Shown here: positions 26,097-33,108 of the stretch, piece after piece
Layout: each line of letters starts with the position of its first letter
Position numbering within the stretch: position 1 is the first letter of the stretch
Assembly: GCA_964246745.1 (NCBI GenBank)
Contig: CAXTRK010000012.1
Span: 22,914-86,913, forward strand
Direction: 5' to 3'
DNA: 64,000 nt
From: Lichenicoccus sp964246745
GTDB taxonomy: Bacteria > Pseudomonadota > Alphaproteobacteria > Acetobacterales > Acetobacteraceae
Notes under the pieces: generated by a model
The model's input: only the letters and a program-made list of their open reading frames with translations
Databases searched by the model: none
What the model was told of the DNA's origin: nothing
Position numbers and translations under genes: made by a program

Positions 26097-26924
26097 TCAT
26101 ATCACCCGGGCTGTCCCGGAAACACGGATGCTCGCGCCGTGCTCGGACGTGATTTCGGCATGTAGCCGAGACGGCATTCCCATGTCCTCGCCTTGGATGA
26201 TCTCGATAGCTTCGCCATGCGGCCAGCCGAGGTCACGCAGGTAGCCCGCCAGGGCCGCAGCCGCTGCTCCCGTCGCGGGGTCCTCGTAGACACCGCCGGC
26301 TGCGAAGGGATTGCGTGCGTGGAAGAGACTTTCGGTTTCGGCATGAACGAGGCTGATGGTGACAATTCCGGCGGCTGTCATGAGGCTACGACCGGCTCCG
26401 AGATCGTAGTGCATCGTGGACAGCTTCTCCCGGCTGTCTAGAGCCATGACGAGATGCCGAGCGCCAGCTTCCGCGATTGCGGGGGGAAGGCGCGGATCTA
26501 GATCAGCAGCAGCATAGGAGAACAGTCTTAGGACGTCGTCGACCAGTTTTTGATCAGCGGGGGCGCTGCGGGTGGCTGGAGACTGTAGCGCCGCTGACAG
26601 ACTGAGGTCCGTTCGTCGCCCTTCGACGGTGATCCTCGTCTCGTTGAGCTGGAGCGCGAAGACCCCATCGCCATGTGCCAGGGCGAGCGCCGCTGCGAGC
26701 GCAATGGTAGCGTGGCCGCAGAACGGCACTTCGATCTCGGGTGCAAAGTAGCGCACCCGCCAGTCGTTCCCGAGCGGTGCGGCGAAAGCCGTCTCGGAAT
26801 AGCCAACTTCCGCCGCAATGGCCTGCATGCTTTCCGGAGCGGGTAGGACATCGCAGAGTACGACGCCGGCCGGGTTTCCCCCATTCGGTCCATTGGAGAA
26901 GGCTGCGATCCGCTGTACGTGCAT
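26097..26924 (-). CDS. PhzF-family isomerase-like protein (transposon cargo)
   Basis: This 275-residue protein has the PhzF fold signature: MHVQRIAAFSNGPNGGNPAG at the start, GYSETAF with Glu44 in the place of the PhzF catalytic glutamate, FCGHATIA (68-75), and VYEDPATGAAAAALAGYL in the second half. PhzF isomerises a phenazine precursor; most relatives have unknown small-molecule substrates. The start at 26924 begins the family sequence; the longer frame runs into sequence upstream of the domain. It is the sole cargo of the transposon, pointing toward the left end. Its base composition looks less GC-rich than the neighbouring genes, consistent with recent arrival. Confidence 0.9.
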   Translation of the reverse strand: MHVQRIAAFSNGPNGGNPAGVVLCDVLPAPESMQAIAAEVGYSETAFAAPLGNDWRVRYFAPEIEVPFCGHATIALAAALALAHGDGVFALQLNETRITVEGRRTDLSLSAALQSPATRSAPADQKLVDDVLRLFSYAAADLDPRLPPAIAEAGARHLVMALDSREKLSTMHYDLGAGRSLMTAAGIVTISLVHAETESLFHARNPFAAGGVYEDPATGAAAAALAGYLRDLGWPHGEAIEIIQGEDMGMPSRLHAEITSEHGASIRVSGTARVI

Positions 26925-27138
26925 GTTTATTCCCGAGCAAAGGTCCTGTGTGGCCAGCTTATCCCCATCGGCCCAATACCCGCATCCCACCAAAAGTGGG
27001 CACTGCCTCATTGAGGCTTACCCCAGCCGGACGACAGCATGCGACACTTTTCCTGCCTTAATAGGGTCGATTCCTGCTTCCGAGACGACAATTCTGCCAG
27101 GGTCTAAACGCTAATGAGACATTGCGCCTCGCTTGGAT

Positions 27139-27275
27139 TATTGCGCGTCCGTCTCACCGAGCGTGCGTTGAGTCTCATGTAATGTGCGCCGGACGGCGCC
27201 ATATGTCTCAGCTAATTTGCGTCGAAACAGACCATCTACTGTGCGTCTGGCCGTACATCATTGTGCGTCGCTACA
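27139..27275 (-). repeat. Right terminal inverted repeat with box array
   Basis: Read on the minus strand from 27275 it mirrors the left end: TGTAGCGACGCACAATGATG, then a CCAGACGCACAGTAGA box, an exact 20-bp copy of CGACGCAAATTAGCTGAGAC, GGCGCACATTACATGAGAC, AACGCACGCTCGGTGAGAC and GGACGCGCAATA. A further partial box (GGCGCAATGTCTCATTAGCG) lies just inside, near 27108-27127. Confidence 0.8.
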
Positions 27276-27281
27276 CCTAAT
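27276..27281. repeat. Right target-site duplication (CCTAAT)
   Basis: Exact copy of the 6 bp at 25888-25893, directly abutting the CGCTACA end of the transposon. Confidence 0.75.
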
Positions 27282-27620
27282 CGCTGTCTCAATCTCGGTG
27301 TTTGCTCATGAACAGGAAGTTGCCACGAGTTTCAAAACGCGGAGGCGTCGCCAGGAGCCATGCGGCAGTTCTCCCTCTTGGGTCGCGGCCCCAGTGCTCT
27401 CTCCAGCTCTTTCCCGTCGCCTTCTACATGTGCTGTGTGCGTGTCAGGCGACACGGCAAACTGAGCCCCTGACGACATGAGGAACTGACCCCTCTTTTGG
27501 CTTCGGTCGCGGACCGCTTCCGCAGCACGACGCCGAACAGGGCAAGAGCCTCGCGCGACAGCGCGCCGAGCAAGGTGCCGACGCTCTGACACGCAAGCGG
27601 CGCGCGAGCCACACCCGTGA
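27282..27620. other. Gene-free accessory DNA with an IS21-like terminal motif
   Basis: No supported gene lies in this stretch. At 27436-27494 it contains TGTGCGTGTCAGG followed by two direct repeats of an AACTGA(G)CCCCT motif (AAACTGAGCCCCT and GGAACTGACCCCT). Such repeated (A)ACTGACCCC boxes are typical of IS21-family ends. A matching inverted copy lies at 28362-28386. The family assignment is tentative because no istA/istB sequence is present. Confidence 0.35.
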
Positions 27621-27953
27621 TCAGGCGGGCTGCCGAACGGCAGAGCGGAGGGCGCGTTGCACTGCCACCGGATCGCCGGCTATAGCCCGAAGATAGGCGC
27701 GCGCCGCCTGGTCGGGTTGCTTGGCACCCTGCTCCCAATCCCGCAGCGTCCCGAGCGGGATCTGATACCGAGCCGCAAATTCTTCCTGCGTCAGGCCAAG
27801 CGCTCTGCGGATGATCTTCAGACGCGGCGTCGGCTTCATGCGATCCATATCGGCATCGGTCAGCGGCTGCGCGTCGGGATCGGCGAGTGCCGCGGCATGG
27901 CGTTGTTCCTCGGCCATTGCATCGACCCGGCTCCAGTCATGCTTGGTTTTCAT
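27621..27953 (-). CDS. HTH antitoxin of a BrnT-type toxin-antitoxin pair
   Basis: This 110-residue protein has a BrnA-like acidic N-terminus (MKTKHDWSRVDAMAEE, DPDAQPLTDADMDRMKP) followed by an XRE helix-turn-helix (LKIIRRALGLTQEEFAARYQIPLGTLRDWEQGAKQPDQAARAYLRAI). It should bind the BrnT-like toxin and repress the operon. Its ATG at 27953 lies inside the toxin gene (17-bp overlap), so the two are translationally coupled in the order toxin-antitoxin. Confidence 0.85.
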   Translation of the reverse strand: MKTKHDWSRVDAMAEEQRHAAALADPDAQPLTDADMDRMKPTPRLKIIRRALGLTQEEFAARYQIPLGTLRDWEQGAKQPDQAARAYLRAIAGDPVAVQRALRSAVRQPA

Positions 27954-28224
27954 TGTGATGCCTCCGTCGTTCACGAGGCTCGGCCTCGCGTGCCGAGATG
28001 ATGCGAATTCGTTCACCTCGCAGGGTGTAAGAGACGAACAGCAGACGGTTCTCAACCATGCCAATCATCACGAAGCGTTCCTCGGCGTCTCCGTACCCGT
28101 CGTCCGTCCATTCGATGGCGAACGCATCCCTGAAAACATCACACGCCGCTTCAAAGCGAATGCCGTGATCCAGCCAATTGCGGGCAGCTTTGCTGTCGTC
28201 CCATTCGAAGGCATCGTCCTTCAT
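27937..28224 (-). CDS. brnT: BrnT-family ribonuclease toxin
   Basis: This 95-residue protein matches the BrnT toxin family: FEWDDSKAARNWLDHGIRFEAACDVF at the N-terminus, then EERFVMIGMVENRLLFVSYTLRGERIRIISAREAEPRERR. BrnT is a RelE-fold ribonuclease kept in check by its antitoxin. The ATG at 28224 gives normal length; a much longer upstream extension is non-family. A perfect palindrome (28228-28244) abuts the start codon, and no Shine-Dalgarno is evident, so the message may be nearly leaderless. Confidence 0.88.
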   Translation of the reverse strand: MKDDAFEWDDSKAARNWLDHGIRFEAACDVFRDAFAIEWTDDGYGDAEERFVMIGMVENRLLFVSYTLRGERIRIISAREAEPRERRRHHNENQA

Positions 28225-28227
28225 GCT

Positions 28228-28244
28228 ATACTGCTTAGCAGTAT
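28228..28244 (-). promoter_or_regulatory. Palindromic operator of the brnT operon
   Basis: The perfect inverted repeat ATACTGC-TTA-GCAGTAT ends 3 bp before the brnT ATG. Its position fits autoregulation by the HTH antitoxin; binding is inferred. Confidence 0.6.
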
Positions 28245-28512
28245 TGCTCACCGGTCGATAGCCCGGTTTCCATGATGGAGGGCAGCGCTGTTCGTCCGGT
28301 TCAAAGAGCAAGAGCCACCCGGCTATTGCCGTGACGTGTGCGTGAACCACAAATCGCCTAAGGGGTTCAGTTCTTCCTGACGCACAGGGGTGAATTCCGG
28401 ATGTCGCTGGACAGTGCGCCATATAGCGGTGGAAGAACCCCGCCAAGTATCGTTGAAAGCCACAGCTTTCACAGCTCACGGGGTTCCTACGCACCTCATC
28501 CAGGACGTCAGG
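28245..28512. other. Intergenic region with an inverted IS21-like end motif
   Basis: No gene is seen in these 268 bp. The segment 28362-28386 read on the minus strand is TGTGCGTCAGG, a short gap, then AACTGAACCCC. It mirrors the motif at 27436-27467, so the toxin-antitoxin pair lies between inverted copies. Spacing inside the two copies differs by several bases. Confidence 0.35.
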
Positions 28513-28869
28513 ATGAAGCTGTTCAACTGCCAGCACTGCCAGGCCCTGCTGTTCTTTGAGAACCGCCTTTGCGGCACGTGCGGCTCGCCGCTGGGCTATC
28601 TGCCTGACGAGGCGTTGCTGAGCGTGATGCGGCCGGACGGCGCCGGCTTCACCGCGACCGCCGCAGACGGCCGCCCGGTGCGGCTTTGCGCCAATGCCGC
28701 CCACGATGCCTGCAACTGGCTGGTGGACGCGCTGCCGATGACGTTCGCGCTGAACAACCTCAATCGCTCGATCGGGCTGTCGAACCTTTATCCGTTCATC
28801 ATCTCGACGGCGGTGCGCGAGAAGCTGGGCTTCATCCACACCATGCTGCACGAGCATCGGCAGGGGTGA
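28513..28869 (+). pseudogene. Zinc-ribbon metallopeptidase (COG4307 type), internally deleted in frame
   Basis: The 118-residue product starts like the full family: MKLFNCQHCQALLFFENRLC, GTCGSPLGYLPDEALLSV (a CxxC...CxxC zinc ribbon) and LCANAAHDACNWLV. It then jumps directly to the family's extreme C-terminus: ALPMTFALNNLNRSIGLSNLYPFIISTAVREKLGFIHTML. Members are normally about 340-400 residues with a central metalloprotease domain. About 200 residues, including the HExxH region, are gone while the frame is kept. It is most likely non-functional as a peptidase; a residual zinc-ribbon protein is possible. Confidence 0.8.
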
Positions 28870-28882
28870 GCGCCCGAGAGCT

Positions 28883-29566
28883 TCAGGCGCGCGCGAGCCG
28901 GATCAGTTCGGAACGCACGCCGCCGGCGTCAGTGACCGGCGCCGACCAGGCGATGCGCAGCACGGCCTCGTCGCGCGCCAGGTCGCAGCCATCCACGTCG
29001 ACCGCCGCCATGCGCCAGCCGGAACTGCCCGCCATCATCGCGATGGAGTCCGCGTGGTCGGCGTTCATGTGCTCGATGATCTGCGCTTCGGCGGCGGCAA
29101 TGGCCATGATCGCGGCCGGCTTGGGCGTGAGGTCGGCCTGGCTCAGCCGGTGCGCGCTTGCGAAACCGCCGATGAAGTGGCCGCTCTCCGGGCGCAGCCG
29201 GAAAATTCTGAAGTCGCCCAATCCCGCGTAGAAGGCGGCATAAGGATGTCGCGCGACCCAGCGGGCGCGAAGCTCCGGGTCAGGGTCGGGTGTCGCCCGT
29301 CCCATCACGCTCAGGCGGGGCGCCGTCTGCGGATTGGCGTCCGCGGCCTCGCCTGCCACCATGAGGGCACAGCGCGAATCGGCAAGAAGCTGGCCGGTAT
29401 GCTCGGACAGGGACGACAGCAGCATCAGCACCGACAGGTCAGGCGCGGCGGCCGGAGTAATCAGCGCCGCAAACGGCTGACCCTCCCGCGCCGTCGCGAG
29501 CGTGGCGGCGCGCGCCGAGCGGAGCAACGTACGCGCCTGCCAGACAAAGCCGCCCGCCATGTTCAT
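28883..29566 (-). CDS. HugZ-like split-barrel haem-utilisation family protein
   Basis: This 227-residue protein has a PNPOx-like flavin/haem-binding split barrel (ARTLLRSARAATLATAREGQPFAALITPAA; LLADSRCALMVAG; RLSVMGRATP; HPYAAFYAGLGDFRIFRLRPESGHFIGGFASAHRL). A DUF2470-type C-terminal domain follows (EAQIIEHMNADHADSIAMMA). This is the HugZ/HutZ layout; those proteins bind or degrade haem. No haem transport genes are adjacent, so the role is uncertain. It is divergent from kup. AAGGA precedes the ATG. Confidence 0.85.
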   Translation of the reverse strand: MNMAGGFVWQARTLLRSARAATLATAREGQPFAALITPAAAPDLSVLMLLSSLSEHTGQLLADSRCALMVAGEAADANPQTAPRLSVMGRATPDPDPELRARWVARHPYAAFYAGLGDFRIFRLRPESGHFIGGFASAHRLSQADLTPKPAAIMAIAAAEAQIIEHMNADHADSIAMMAGSSGWRMAAVDVDGCDLARDEAVLRIAWSAPVTDAGGVRSELIRLARA

Positions 29567-29642
29567 CCGTCCTTGATCACGCTACACGCCGCTTTCATCA
29601 ACACCGGCCGCGGCATCCGGTTCGGATGGGCTTGGAGACGGC

Positions 29643-31526
29643 ATGCACGATCATCGGACTTCACAGCGAAGCATCGCCGCGGGGGGCCTCGCGGCATTGG
29701 GGATCGTCTTCGGCGATCTCGGCACCAGCCCGCTCTACACGCTGCAGACCGTCGTCGACGGCGCCGGCGGCAAGCCGAACCATGAGGTGCTGCTTGGCAG
29801 CCTGTCGCTGCTGATCTGGACCCTGATGATCGTGGTCACGCTGAAATACGCGGCCCTGGTGATGCGCGCCGACAGCCATGGCGAGGGCGGCATCCTGGCG
29901 CTGCTGGCCCTGATCGGCCCGCGTTTCGGCCGGACGCTGCTCTCGCGCGCGACGCTGCTGACCTGCGCCGGCCTGTTCGGAGCCGCCCTGCTCTATGGCG
30001 ACGGGGTCATCACACCGGCCATTTCCGTGCTCAGCGCGCTGGAGGGCACCGAGACCATCACTGGCGCGGTCAAGCCCTACGTCCTGCCCGGCGCTGTGCT
30101 GATCCTCCTGGCCCTGTTTGCCGCGCAGCCGTTCGGGGTGGCGTCGATCGGCCGCGTGTTCGGGCCGGTCATGCTGCTCTGGTTCGCGGTCATCGGCATC
30201 CTGGGCGCGATCAACATAGCGGCGCATCCGGCCGCGCTCGCGGCGGTCAACCCGCTGTTGGGGCTTGATTTTCTCATCCGGCACGGATGGGCCAGCTTCA
30301 TCGTGCTCGGCGGCGTCTTCCTGTGCGTGACCGGCGCCGAGGCGCTCTACGCCGACATGGGCAGCGTCGGACGCGCGTCGGTCCGAGGCGCCTGGCTGGT
30401 CGTCGTGTTCCCGGCCTTGCTGCTGAGCTACGCCGGCCAGGTGGCGTTCATGGACGCGCACGCGGGCCTGAAAGGCAACCCGTTCTTCGCAGCACTGCCG
30501 CACGCGCTTGTCATCCCCATCGTCATTCTCGCGACCGTGGCCACGATCATCGCCAGCCAGGCGATCATCACCGGGGTGTTCACCCTGACCCGGCAGGCGA
30601 TGCAGCTCGGCTGGTTTCCGGGGCTCAACATCCGGCAGACCTCCGACTCGGAGTACGGCCAGATCTACGTGCCCGTGGTGAACTGGATCATGATGACGGC
30701 GACGATCGCCATCGCCGTCGGCTTCGGGTCCTCGGAAAAGCTGTCGGGCGCCTATGGCACCGCGGTTGCCACGACCATGCTGATGACCACGGCGCTGATC
30801 TACGACGTCATGCGTGAGCGCTGGCGTTGGAGCGTCGCGGCGGCGGCGCCAATCGCCCTGCTGTTCTTCGTCGTCGATGCCGCGTTCTTCGGCGCCAATC
30901 TGCTCAAGATCAGGCAGGGCGGCTACGTGCCGCTGGCGATCGGCTTCATATTGTTCGTCCTGATGGTCACCTGGCATCGCGGCGTCGGCCTGATCCGCGA
31001 CGGCCTGGCGCCGCTCACGCGTCGGGCGGATGACATCCTGGCGCAGTTACGGGGGCAGGAGATTGCGCGCGTCGCCGGATCGATCGTGTTCCTGACGCGG
31101 TCTGACTCCGCGGTGCCGCCGATCATGGCGCGGTATATCGCCGACTTCCACTCGCTTCCCGAGCGGGTCGTCGTACTGGGCGTAAGGTTTGTCGAAGAGG
31201 CGCGGGTCGCCTCCGCGAACCGGGTCAGCACGCACAAGATACTCGATGGCATCTGGCAGGTGACGGCGTCCTTCGGCTTTGTCGAAATCCCCAACCTGCC
31301 GGAAGCCTTGAGGACCGCCAGAGCAAGCGGTTGCGACGTCGATCTCGAGGATGCGCTCTATCTCACCAGCCAGGAGGACATCGTGCCGCGGGAGCCAAGA
31401 CCGAAGATGCTGCTTTGGCAGCGGCTTCTCTTCGGGTTGATGTACCGCAACGCGGTGCGCGCGTCGGACCGCTTCGCCTTGCCGCGAAACCGGCTGGTCG
31501 AAATCGGCCATCAGGTGGAGATTTAG
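29643..31526 (+). CDS. kup: Kup/Trk-type low-affinity potassium transporter
   Basis: This 627-residue KUP-family K+:H+ symporter has the characteristic first helix motif GIVFGDLGTSPLYTLQT, then ADSHGEGGILALLAL, LLYGDGVITPAISVLSALEG, TGAEALYADMGSVGRASVRGAWLVVVFPALLLSY and VPVVNWIMMTATIAI. About 12 membrane helices are followed by a cytoplasmic C-terminal domain of roughly 150 residues. GGAGAC lies 6 nt before the ATG. A strong hairpin follows the stop codon. Confidence 0.96.
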   Translation: MHDHRTSQRSIAAGGLAALGIVFGDLGTSPLYTLQTVVDGAGGKPNHEVLLGSLSLLIWTLMIVVTLKYAALVMRADSHGEGGILALLALIGPRFGRTLLSRATLLTCAGLFGAALLYGDGVITPAISVLSALEGTETITGAVKPYVLPGAVLILLALFAAQPFGVASIGRVFGPVMLLWFAVIGILGAINIAAHPAALAAVNPLLGLDFLIRHGWASFIVLGGVFLCVTGAEALYADMGSVGRASVRGAWLVVVFPALLLSYAGQVAFMDAHAGLKGNPFFAALPHALVIPIVILATVATIIASQAIITGVFTLTRQAMQLGWFPGLNIRQTSDSEYGQIYVPVVNWIMMTATIAIAVGFGSSEKLSGAYGTAVATTMLMTTALIYDVMRERWRWSVAAAAPIALLFFVVDAAFFGANLLKIRQGGYVPLAIGFILFVLMVTWHRGVGLIRDGLAPLTRRADDILAQLRGQEIARVAGSIVFLTRSDSAVPPIMARYIADFHSLPERVVVLGVRFVEEARVASANRVSTHKILDGIWQVTASFGFVEIPNLPEALRTARASGCDVDLEDALYLTSQEDIVPREPRPKMLLWQRLLFGLMYRNAVRASDRFALPRNRLVEIGHQVEI

Positions 31527-31527
31527 C

Positions 31528-31572
31528 GGGCGATCGCTTCAGGTTGACTTCAACCTGAAGCGTGAATCGCCC
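31528..31572 (+). terminator. Hairpin after kup
   Basis: Starting 2 bp after the kup stop: stem CGCTTCAGGTTG (31535-31546), loop ACTT, stem CAACCTGAAGCG (31551-31562). It is extended by an outer GGGCGAT/ATCGCCC pairing with a 3-nt bulge. There is no U tract. A terminator or mRNA stabiliser is most likely; the symmetric core could alternatively be a regulator site for the downstream oxidoreductase gene. Confidence 0.6.
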
Positions 31573-31642
31573 TCGCAAACGACTCCGAAAACTTTTACCG
31601 CGCGCGCCGTTTGCACTTTGCAGATAACGGAGACGCGGTGCC

Positions 31643-32659
31643 ATGCGCCTTTACCGCCTGCCCAGACAGACCGGGCTGAATGATCTTACCTTTACCGAGG
31701 CGGACGCGCCGAAATGCGGGCGCGGGCAGGTCATGGTGCGTATGCGGGCGGCCTCGCTGAACTTCCGCGATCTGTCGGTTGCAAACGGCACATACATGCT
31801 GAGCGCGTTGCCGCCTGATCTGGTGCCGCTGTCGGACGGCGCCGGCGAGGTGGTCGAGGTTGGCGACGGTGTCACCCGCGTGAAGCCCGGCGACCGCGTT
31901 GCCGGGATCTTCATGCAAGGCTGGCTTGGCGGCGACATCGAGCCGCAGCATGGGCAGACCGCGTTGGGCGGCGCAATCGACGGCGTGCTCGCCGAGTATG
32001 TCGTGTTCGACGAGCAGGGTCTGGTGCATATCCCTGAACACCTTTCCTACCAGCAGGCGGCGACGCTGCCTTGCGCCGCCGTCACCGCCTGGAATGCGCT
32101 GTATGGCCTGCATCCGCTGCAGCCTGGACAGACGGTGCTGATTCTCGGCACCGGCGGCGTGTCGATCTTCGCGCTGCAATTCGCCCGGGCGGCGGGGGCA
32201 CGCGTCATCGCCACCTCGTCGAGCGACGACAAGCTGGAGCGGGTCCGAGCCATGGGCGCGTCGGACGGCATCAACTACAAGGCAAATCCTGAGTGGCAGG
32301 ACAGGGTGCGCGACCTCACGGATGGGCATGGCGCCGACCAGGTGGTCGAGGTCGGTGGCCCCGGCACGTTGGGCCGGTCGCTGGCCGCGGCCAGAAACGG
32401 CGGAGTGGTCACTCTGATCGGCGTGCTGACACGAGGTCAGATCGATCCGCTCGCCATCTTCAAGAGCGGCACCATTGTCCGCCCGATCTATGTCGGATCA
32501 CGACAGATGTTCGAAGCGATGAACCGTGCCATCAGCCAGCATCGGCTTGAGCCGGTGATCGATCGTGTCTTTCCGCTTGAAGACGCAAAGGGAGCCTATG
32601 AGCACCTCAAGGGCGCCACGCATCTTGGCAAAGTCGTGATTGACCTATCGAGCCAGTGA
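31643..32659 (+). CDS. MDR-superfamily NAD(P)-dependent oxidoreductase (quinone oxidoreductase-like)
   Basis: This 338-residue medium-chain dehydrogenase has the catalytic GroES-like domain (LNFRDLSVANG, VPLSDGAGEVVEVGDGVTRVKPGDRV) and a Rossmann domain (LQPGQTVLILGTGGVSIFALQFARAAGARVIATSSSDDKLE). The catalytic-zinc Cys/GHE motif of classic alcohol dehydrogenases is absent (NFRDL instead), which points to the zinc-independent quinone/enone reductase branch. The substrate is unknown. GGAG lies about 10 nt before the ATG. It is convergent with rplQ, with a 10-bp gap. Confidence 0.88.
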   Translation: MRLYRLPRQTGLNDLTFTEADAPKCGRGQVMVRMRAASLNFRDLSVANGTYMLSALPPDLVPLSDGAGEVVEVGDGVTRVKPGDRVAGIFMQGWLGGDIEPQHGQTALGGAIDGVLAEYVVFDEQGLVHIPEHLSYQQAATLPCAAVTAWNALYGLHPLQPGQTVLILGTGGVSIFALQFARAAGARVIATSSSDDKLERVRAMGASDGINYKANPEWQDRVRDLTDGHGADQVVEVGGPGTLGRSLAAARNGGVVTLIGVLTRGQIDPLAIFKSGTIVRPIYVGSRQMFEAMNRAISQHRLEPVIDRVFPLEDAKGAYEHLKGATHLGKVVIDLSSQ

Positions 32660-32669
32660 GGCCGGAAGC

Positions 32670-33089
32670 CTACTCCTCTTCCTCACCTGCCGTCTCCGGA
32701 CGCGGGCCGCTGTCCAGCCCCTTGGCGGCGATGTCGCGATCGACCAGTTCGATGACCGCCATATCGGCGGCGTCGCCGTGCCGCATGCCGGCGCGGAGCA
32801 CGCGGGTATAGCCTCCTGCGCGGGCCTTGTAACGATCGGCAATGGTTGAGAACAGCTTGCTGACGATGATGTCGTCGCGGAGTTGTGCGTAGGCCTGACG
32901 GCGCGCGTGCAGCCCGCCACGCTTGCCGAGCGTAATCAGCCGTTCGGCGACCGGACGTAGCTCCTTGGCCTTCGGCAAGGTGGTGGTGATCTGCTCATGC
33001 TTGATCAGCGCCACCGCCATGTTGCGGAACATGGCGAGCCGATGAGATGATGTGACGCCGAGCTTACGGCCGGCAACTCCGTGACGCAT
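32670..33089 (-). CDS. rplQ: 50S ribosomal protein L17
   Basis: This 139-residue protein is the last gene of the alpha operon. It starts MRHGVAGRKLGVTSSHRLAM, then NMAVALIKHEQITTTLPKAKELRPVAERLITLGKRG, which is diagnostic of L17. It ends in an acidic tail (GEEEE). L17 sits near the peptide exit tunnel. It follows rpoA by 19 bp and is the terminal gene of the long minus-strand ribosomal cluster; no clear U-tract terminator is seen in the short gap to the convergent oxidoreductase. Confidence 0.98.
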   Translation of the reverse strand: MRHGVAGRKLGVTSSHRLAMFRNMAVALIKHEQITTTLPKAKELRPVAERLITLGKRGGLHARRQAYAQLRDDIIVSKLFSTIADRYKARAGGYTRVLRAGMRHGDAADMAVIELVDRDIAAKGLDSGPRPETAGEEEE

Positions 33090-33108
33090 GAGTCTGTTTC
33101 CTCTGGGC

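Larger units (their letters stand above)
25894..27275. mobile_element. Passenger-only transposon carrying a phzF-type gene
   Basis: A 1,382-bp unit bounded by TGTAGCG...CGCTACA ends, with 137-bp imperfect terminal inverted repeats (25894-26030 and 27139-27275; 110/137 identical by hand count, same length, no indels). A perfect CCTAAT duplication flanks it. Each end holds about six spaced boxes with an ACGC/GCGC core, like the transposase-binding arrays of Mu, Tn7 and Tn5053/Tn552-type elements. The only gene inside is the PhzF-family gene; no transposase, ATPase, resolvase or TniQ is encoded. It must have been moved in trans. The transposase family is inference; the repeats and duplication are directly visible. 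Confidence 0.82.

Noticed and set aside
27332..27738. Small minus-strand frames between the transposon and the antitoxin
   Set aside because: No ribosome-binding site, no recognisable family and overlap with the IS21-like end motif; treated as non-coding accessory DNA.
31535..31562. SoxR/MerR-type operator
   Set aside because: The core symmetry is suggestive, but no -35/-10 pair with the required 19-bp spacing flanks it, and it sits 2 bp after a stop codon; called a terminator-like hairpin instead.
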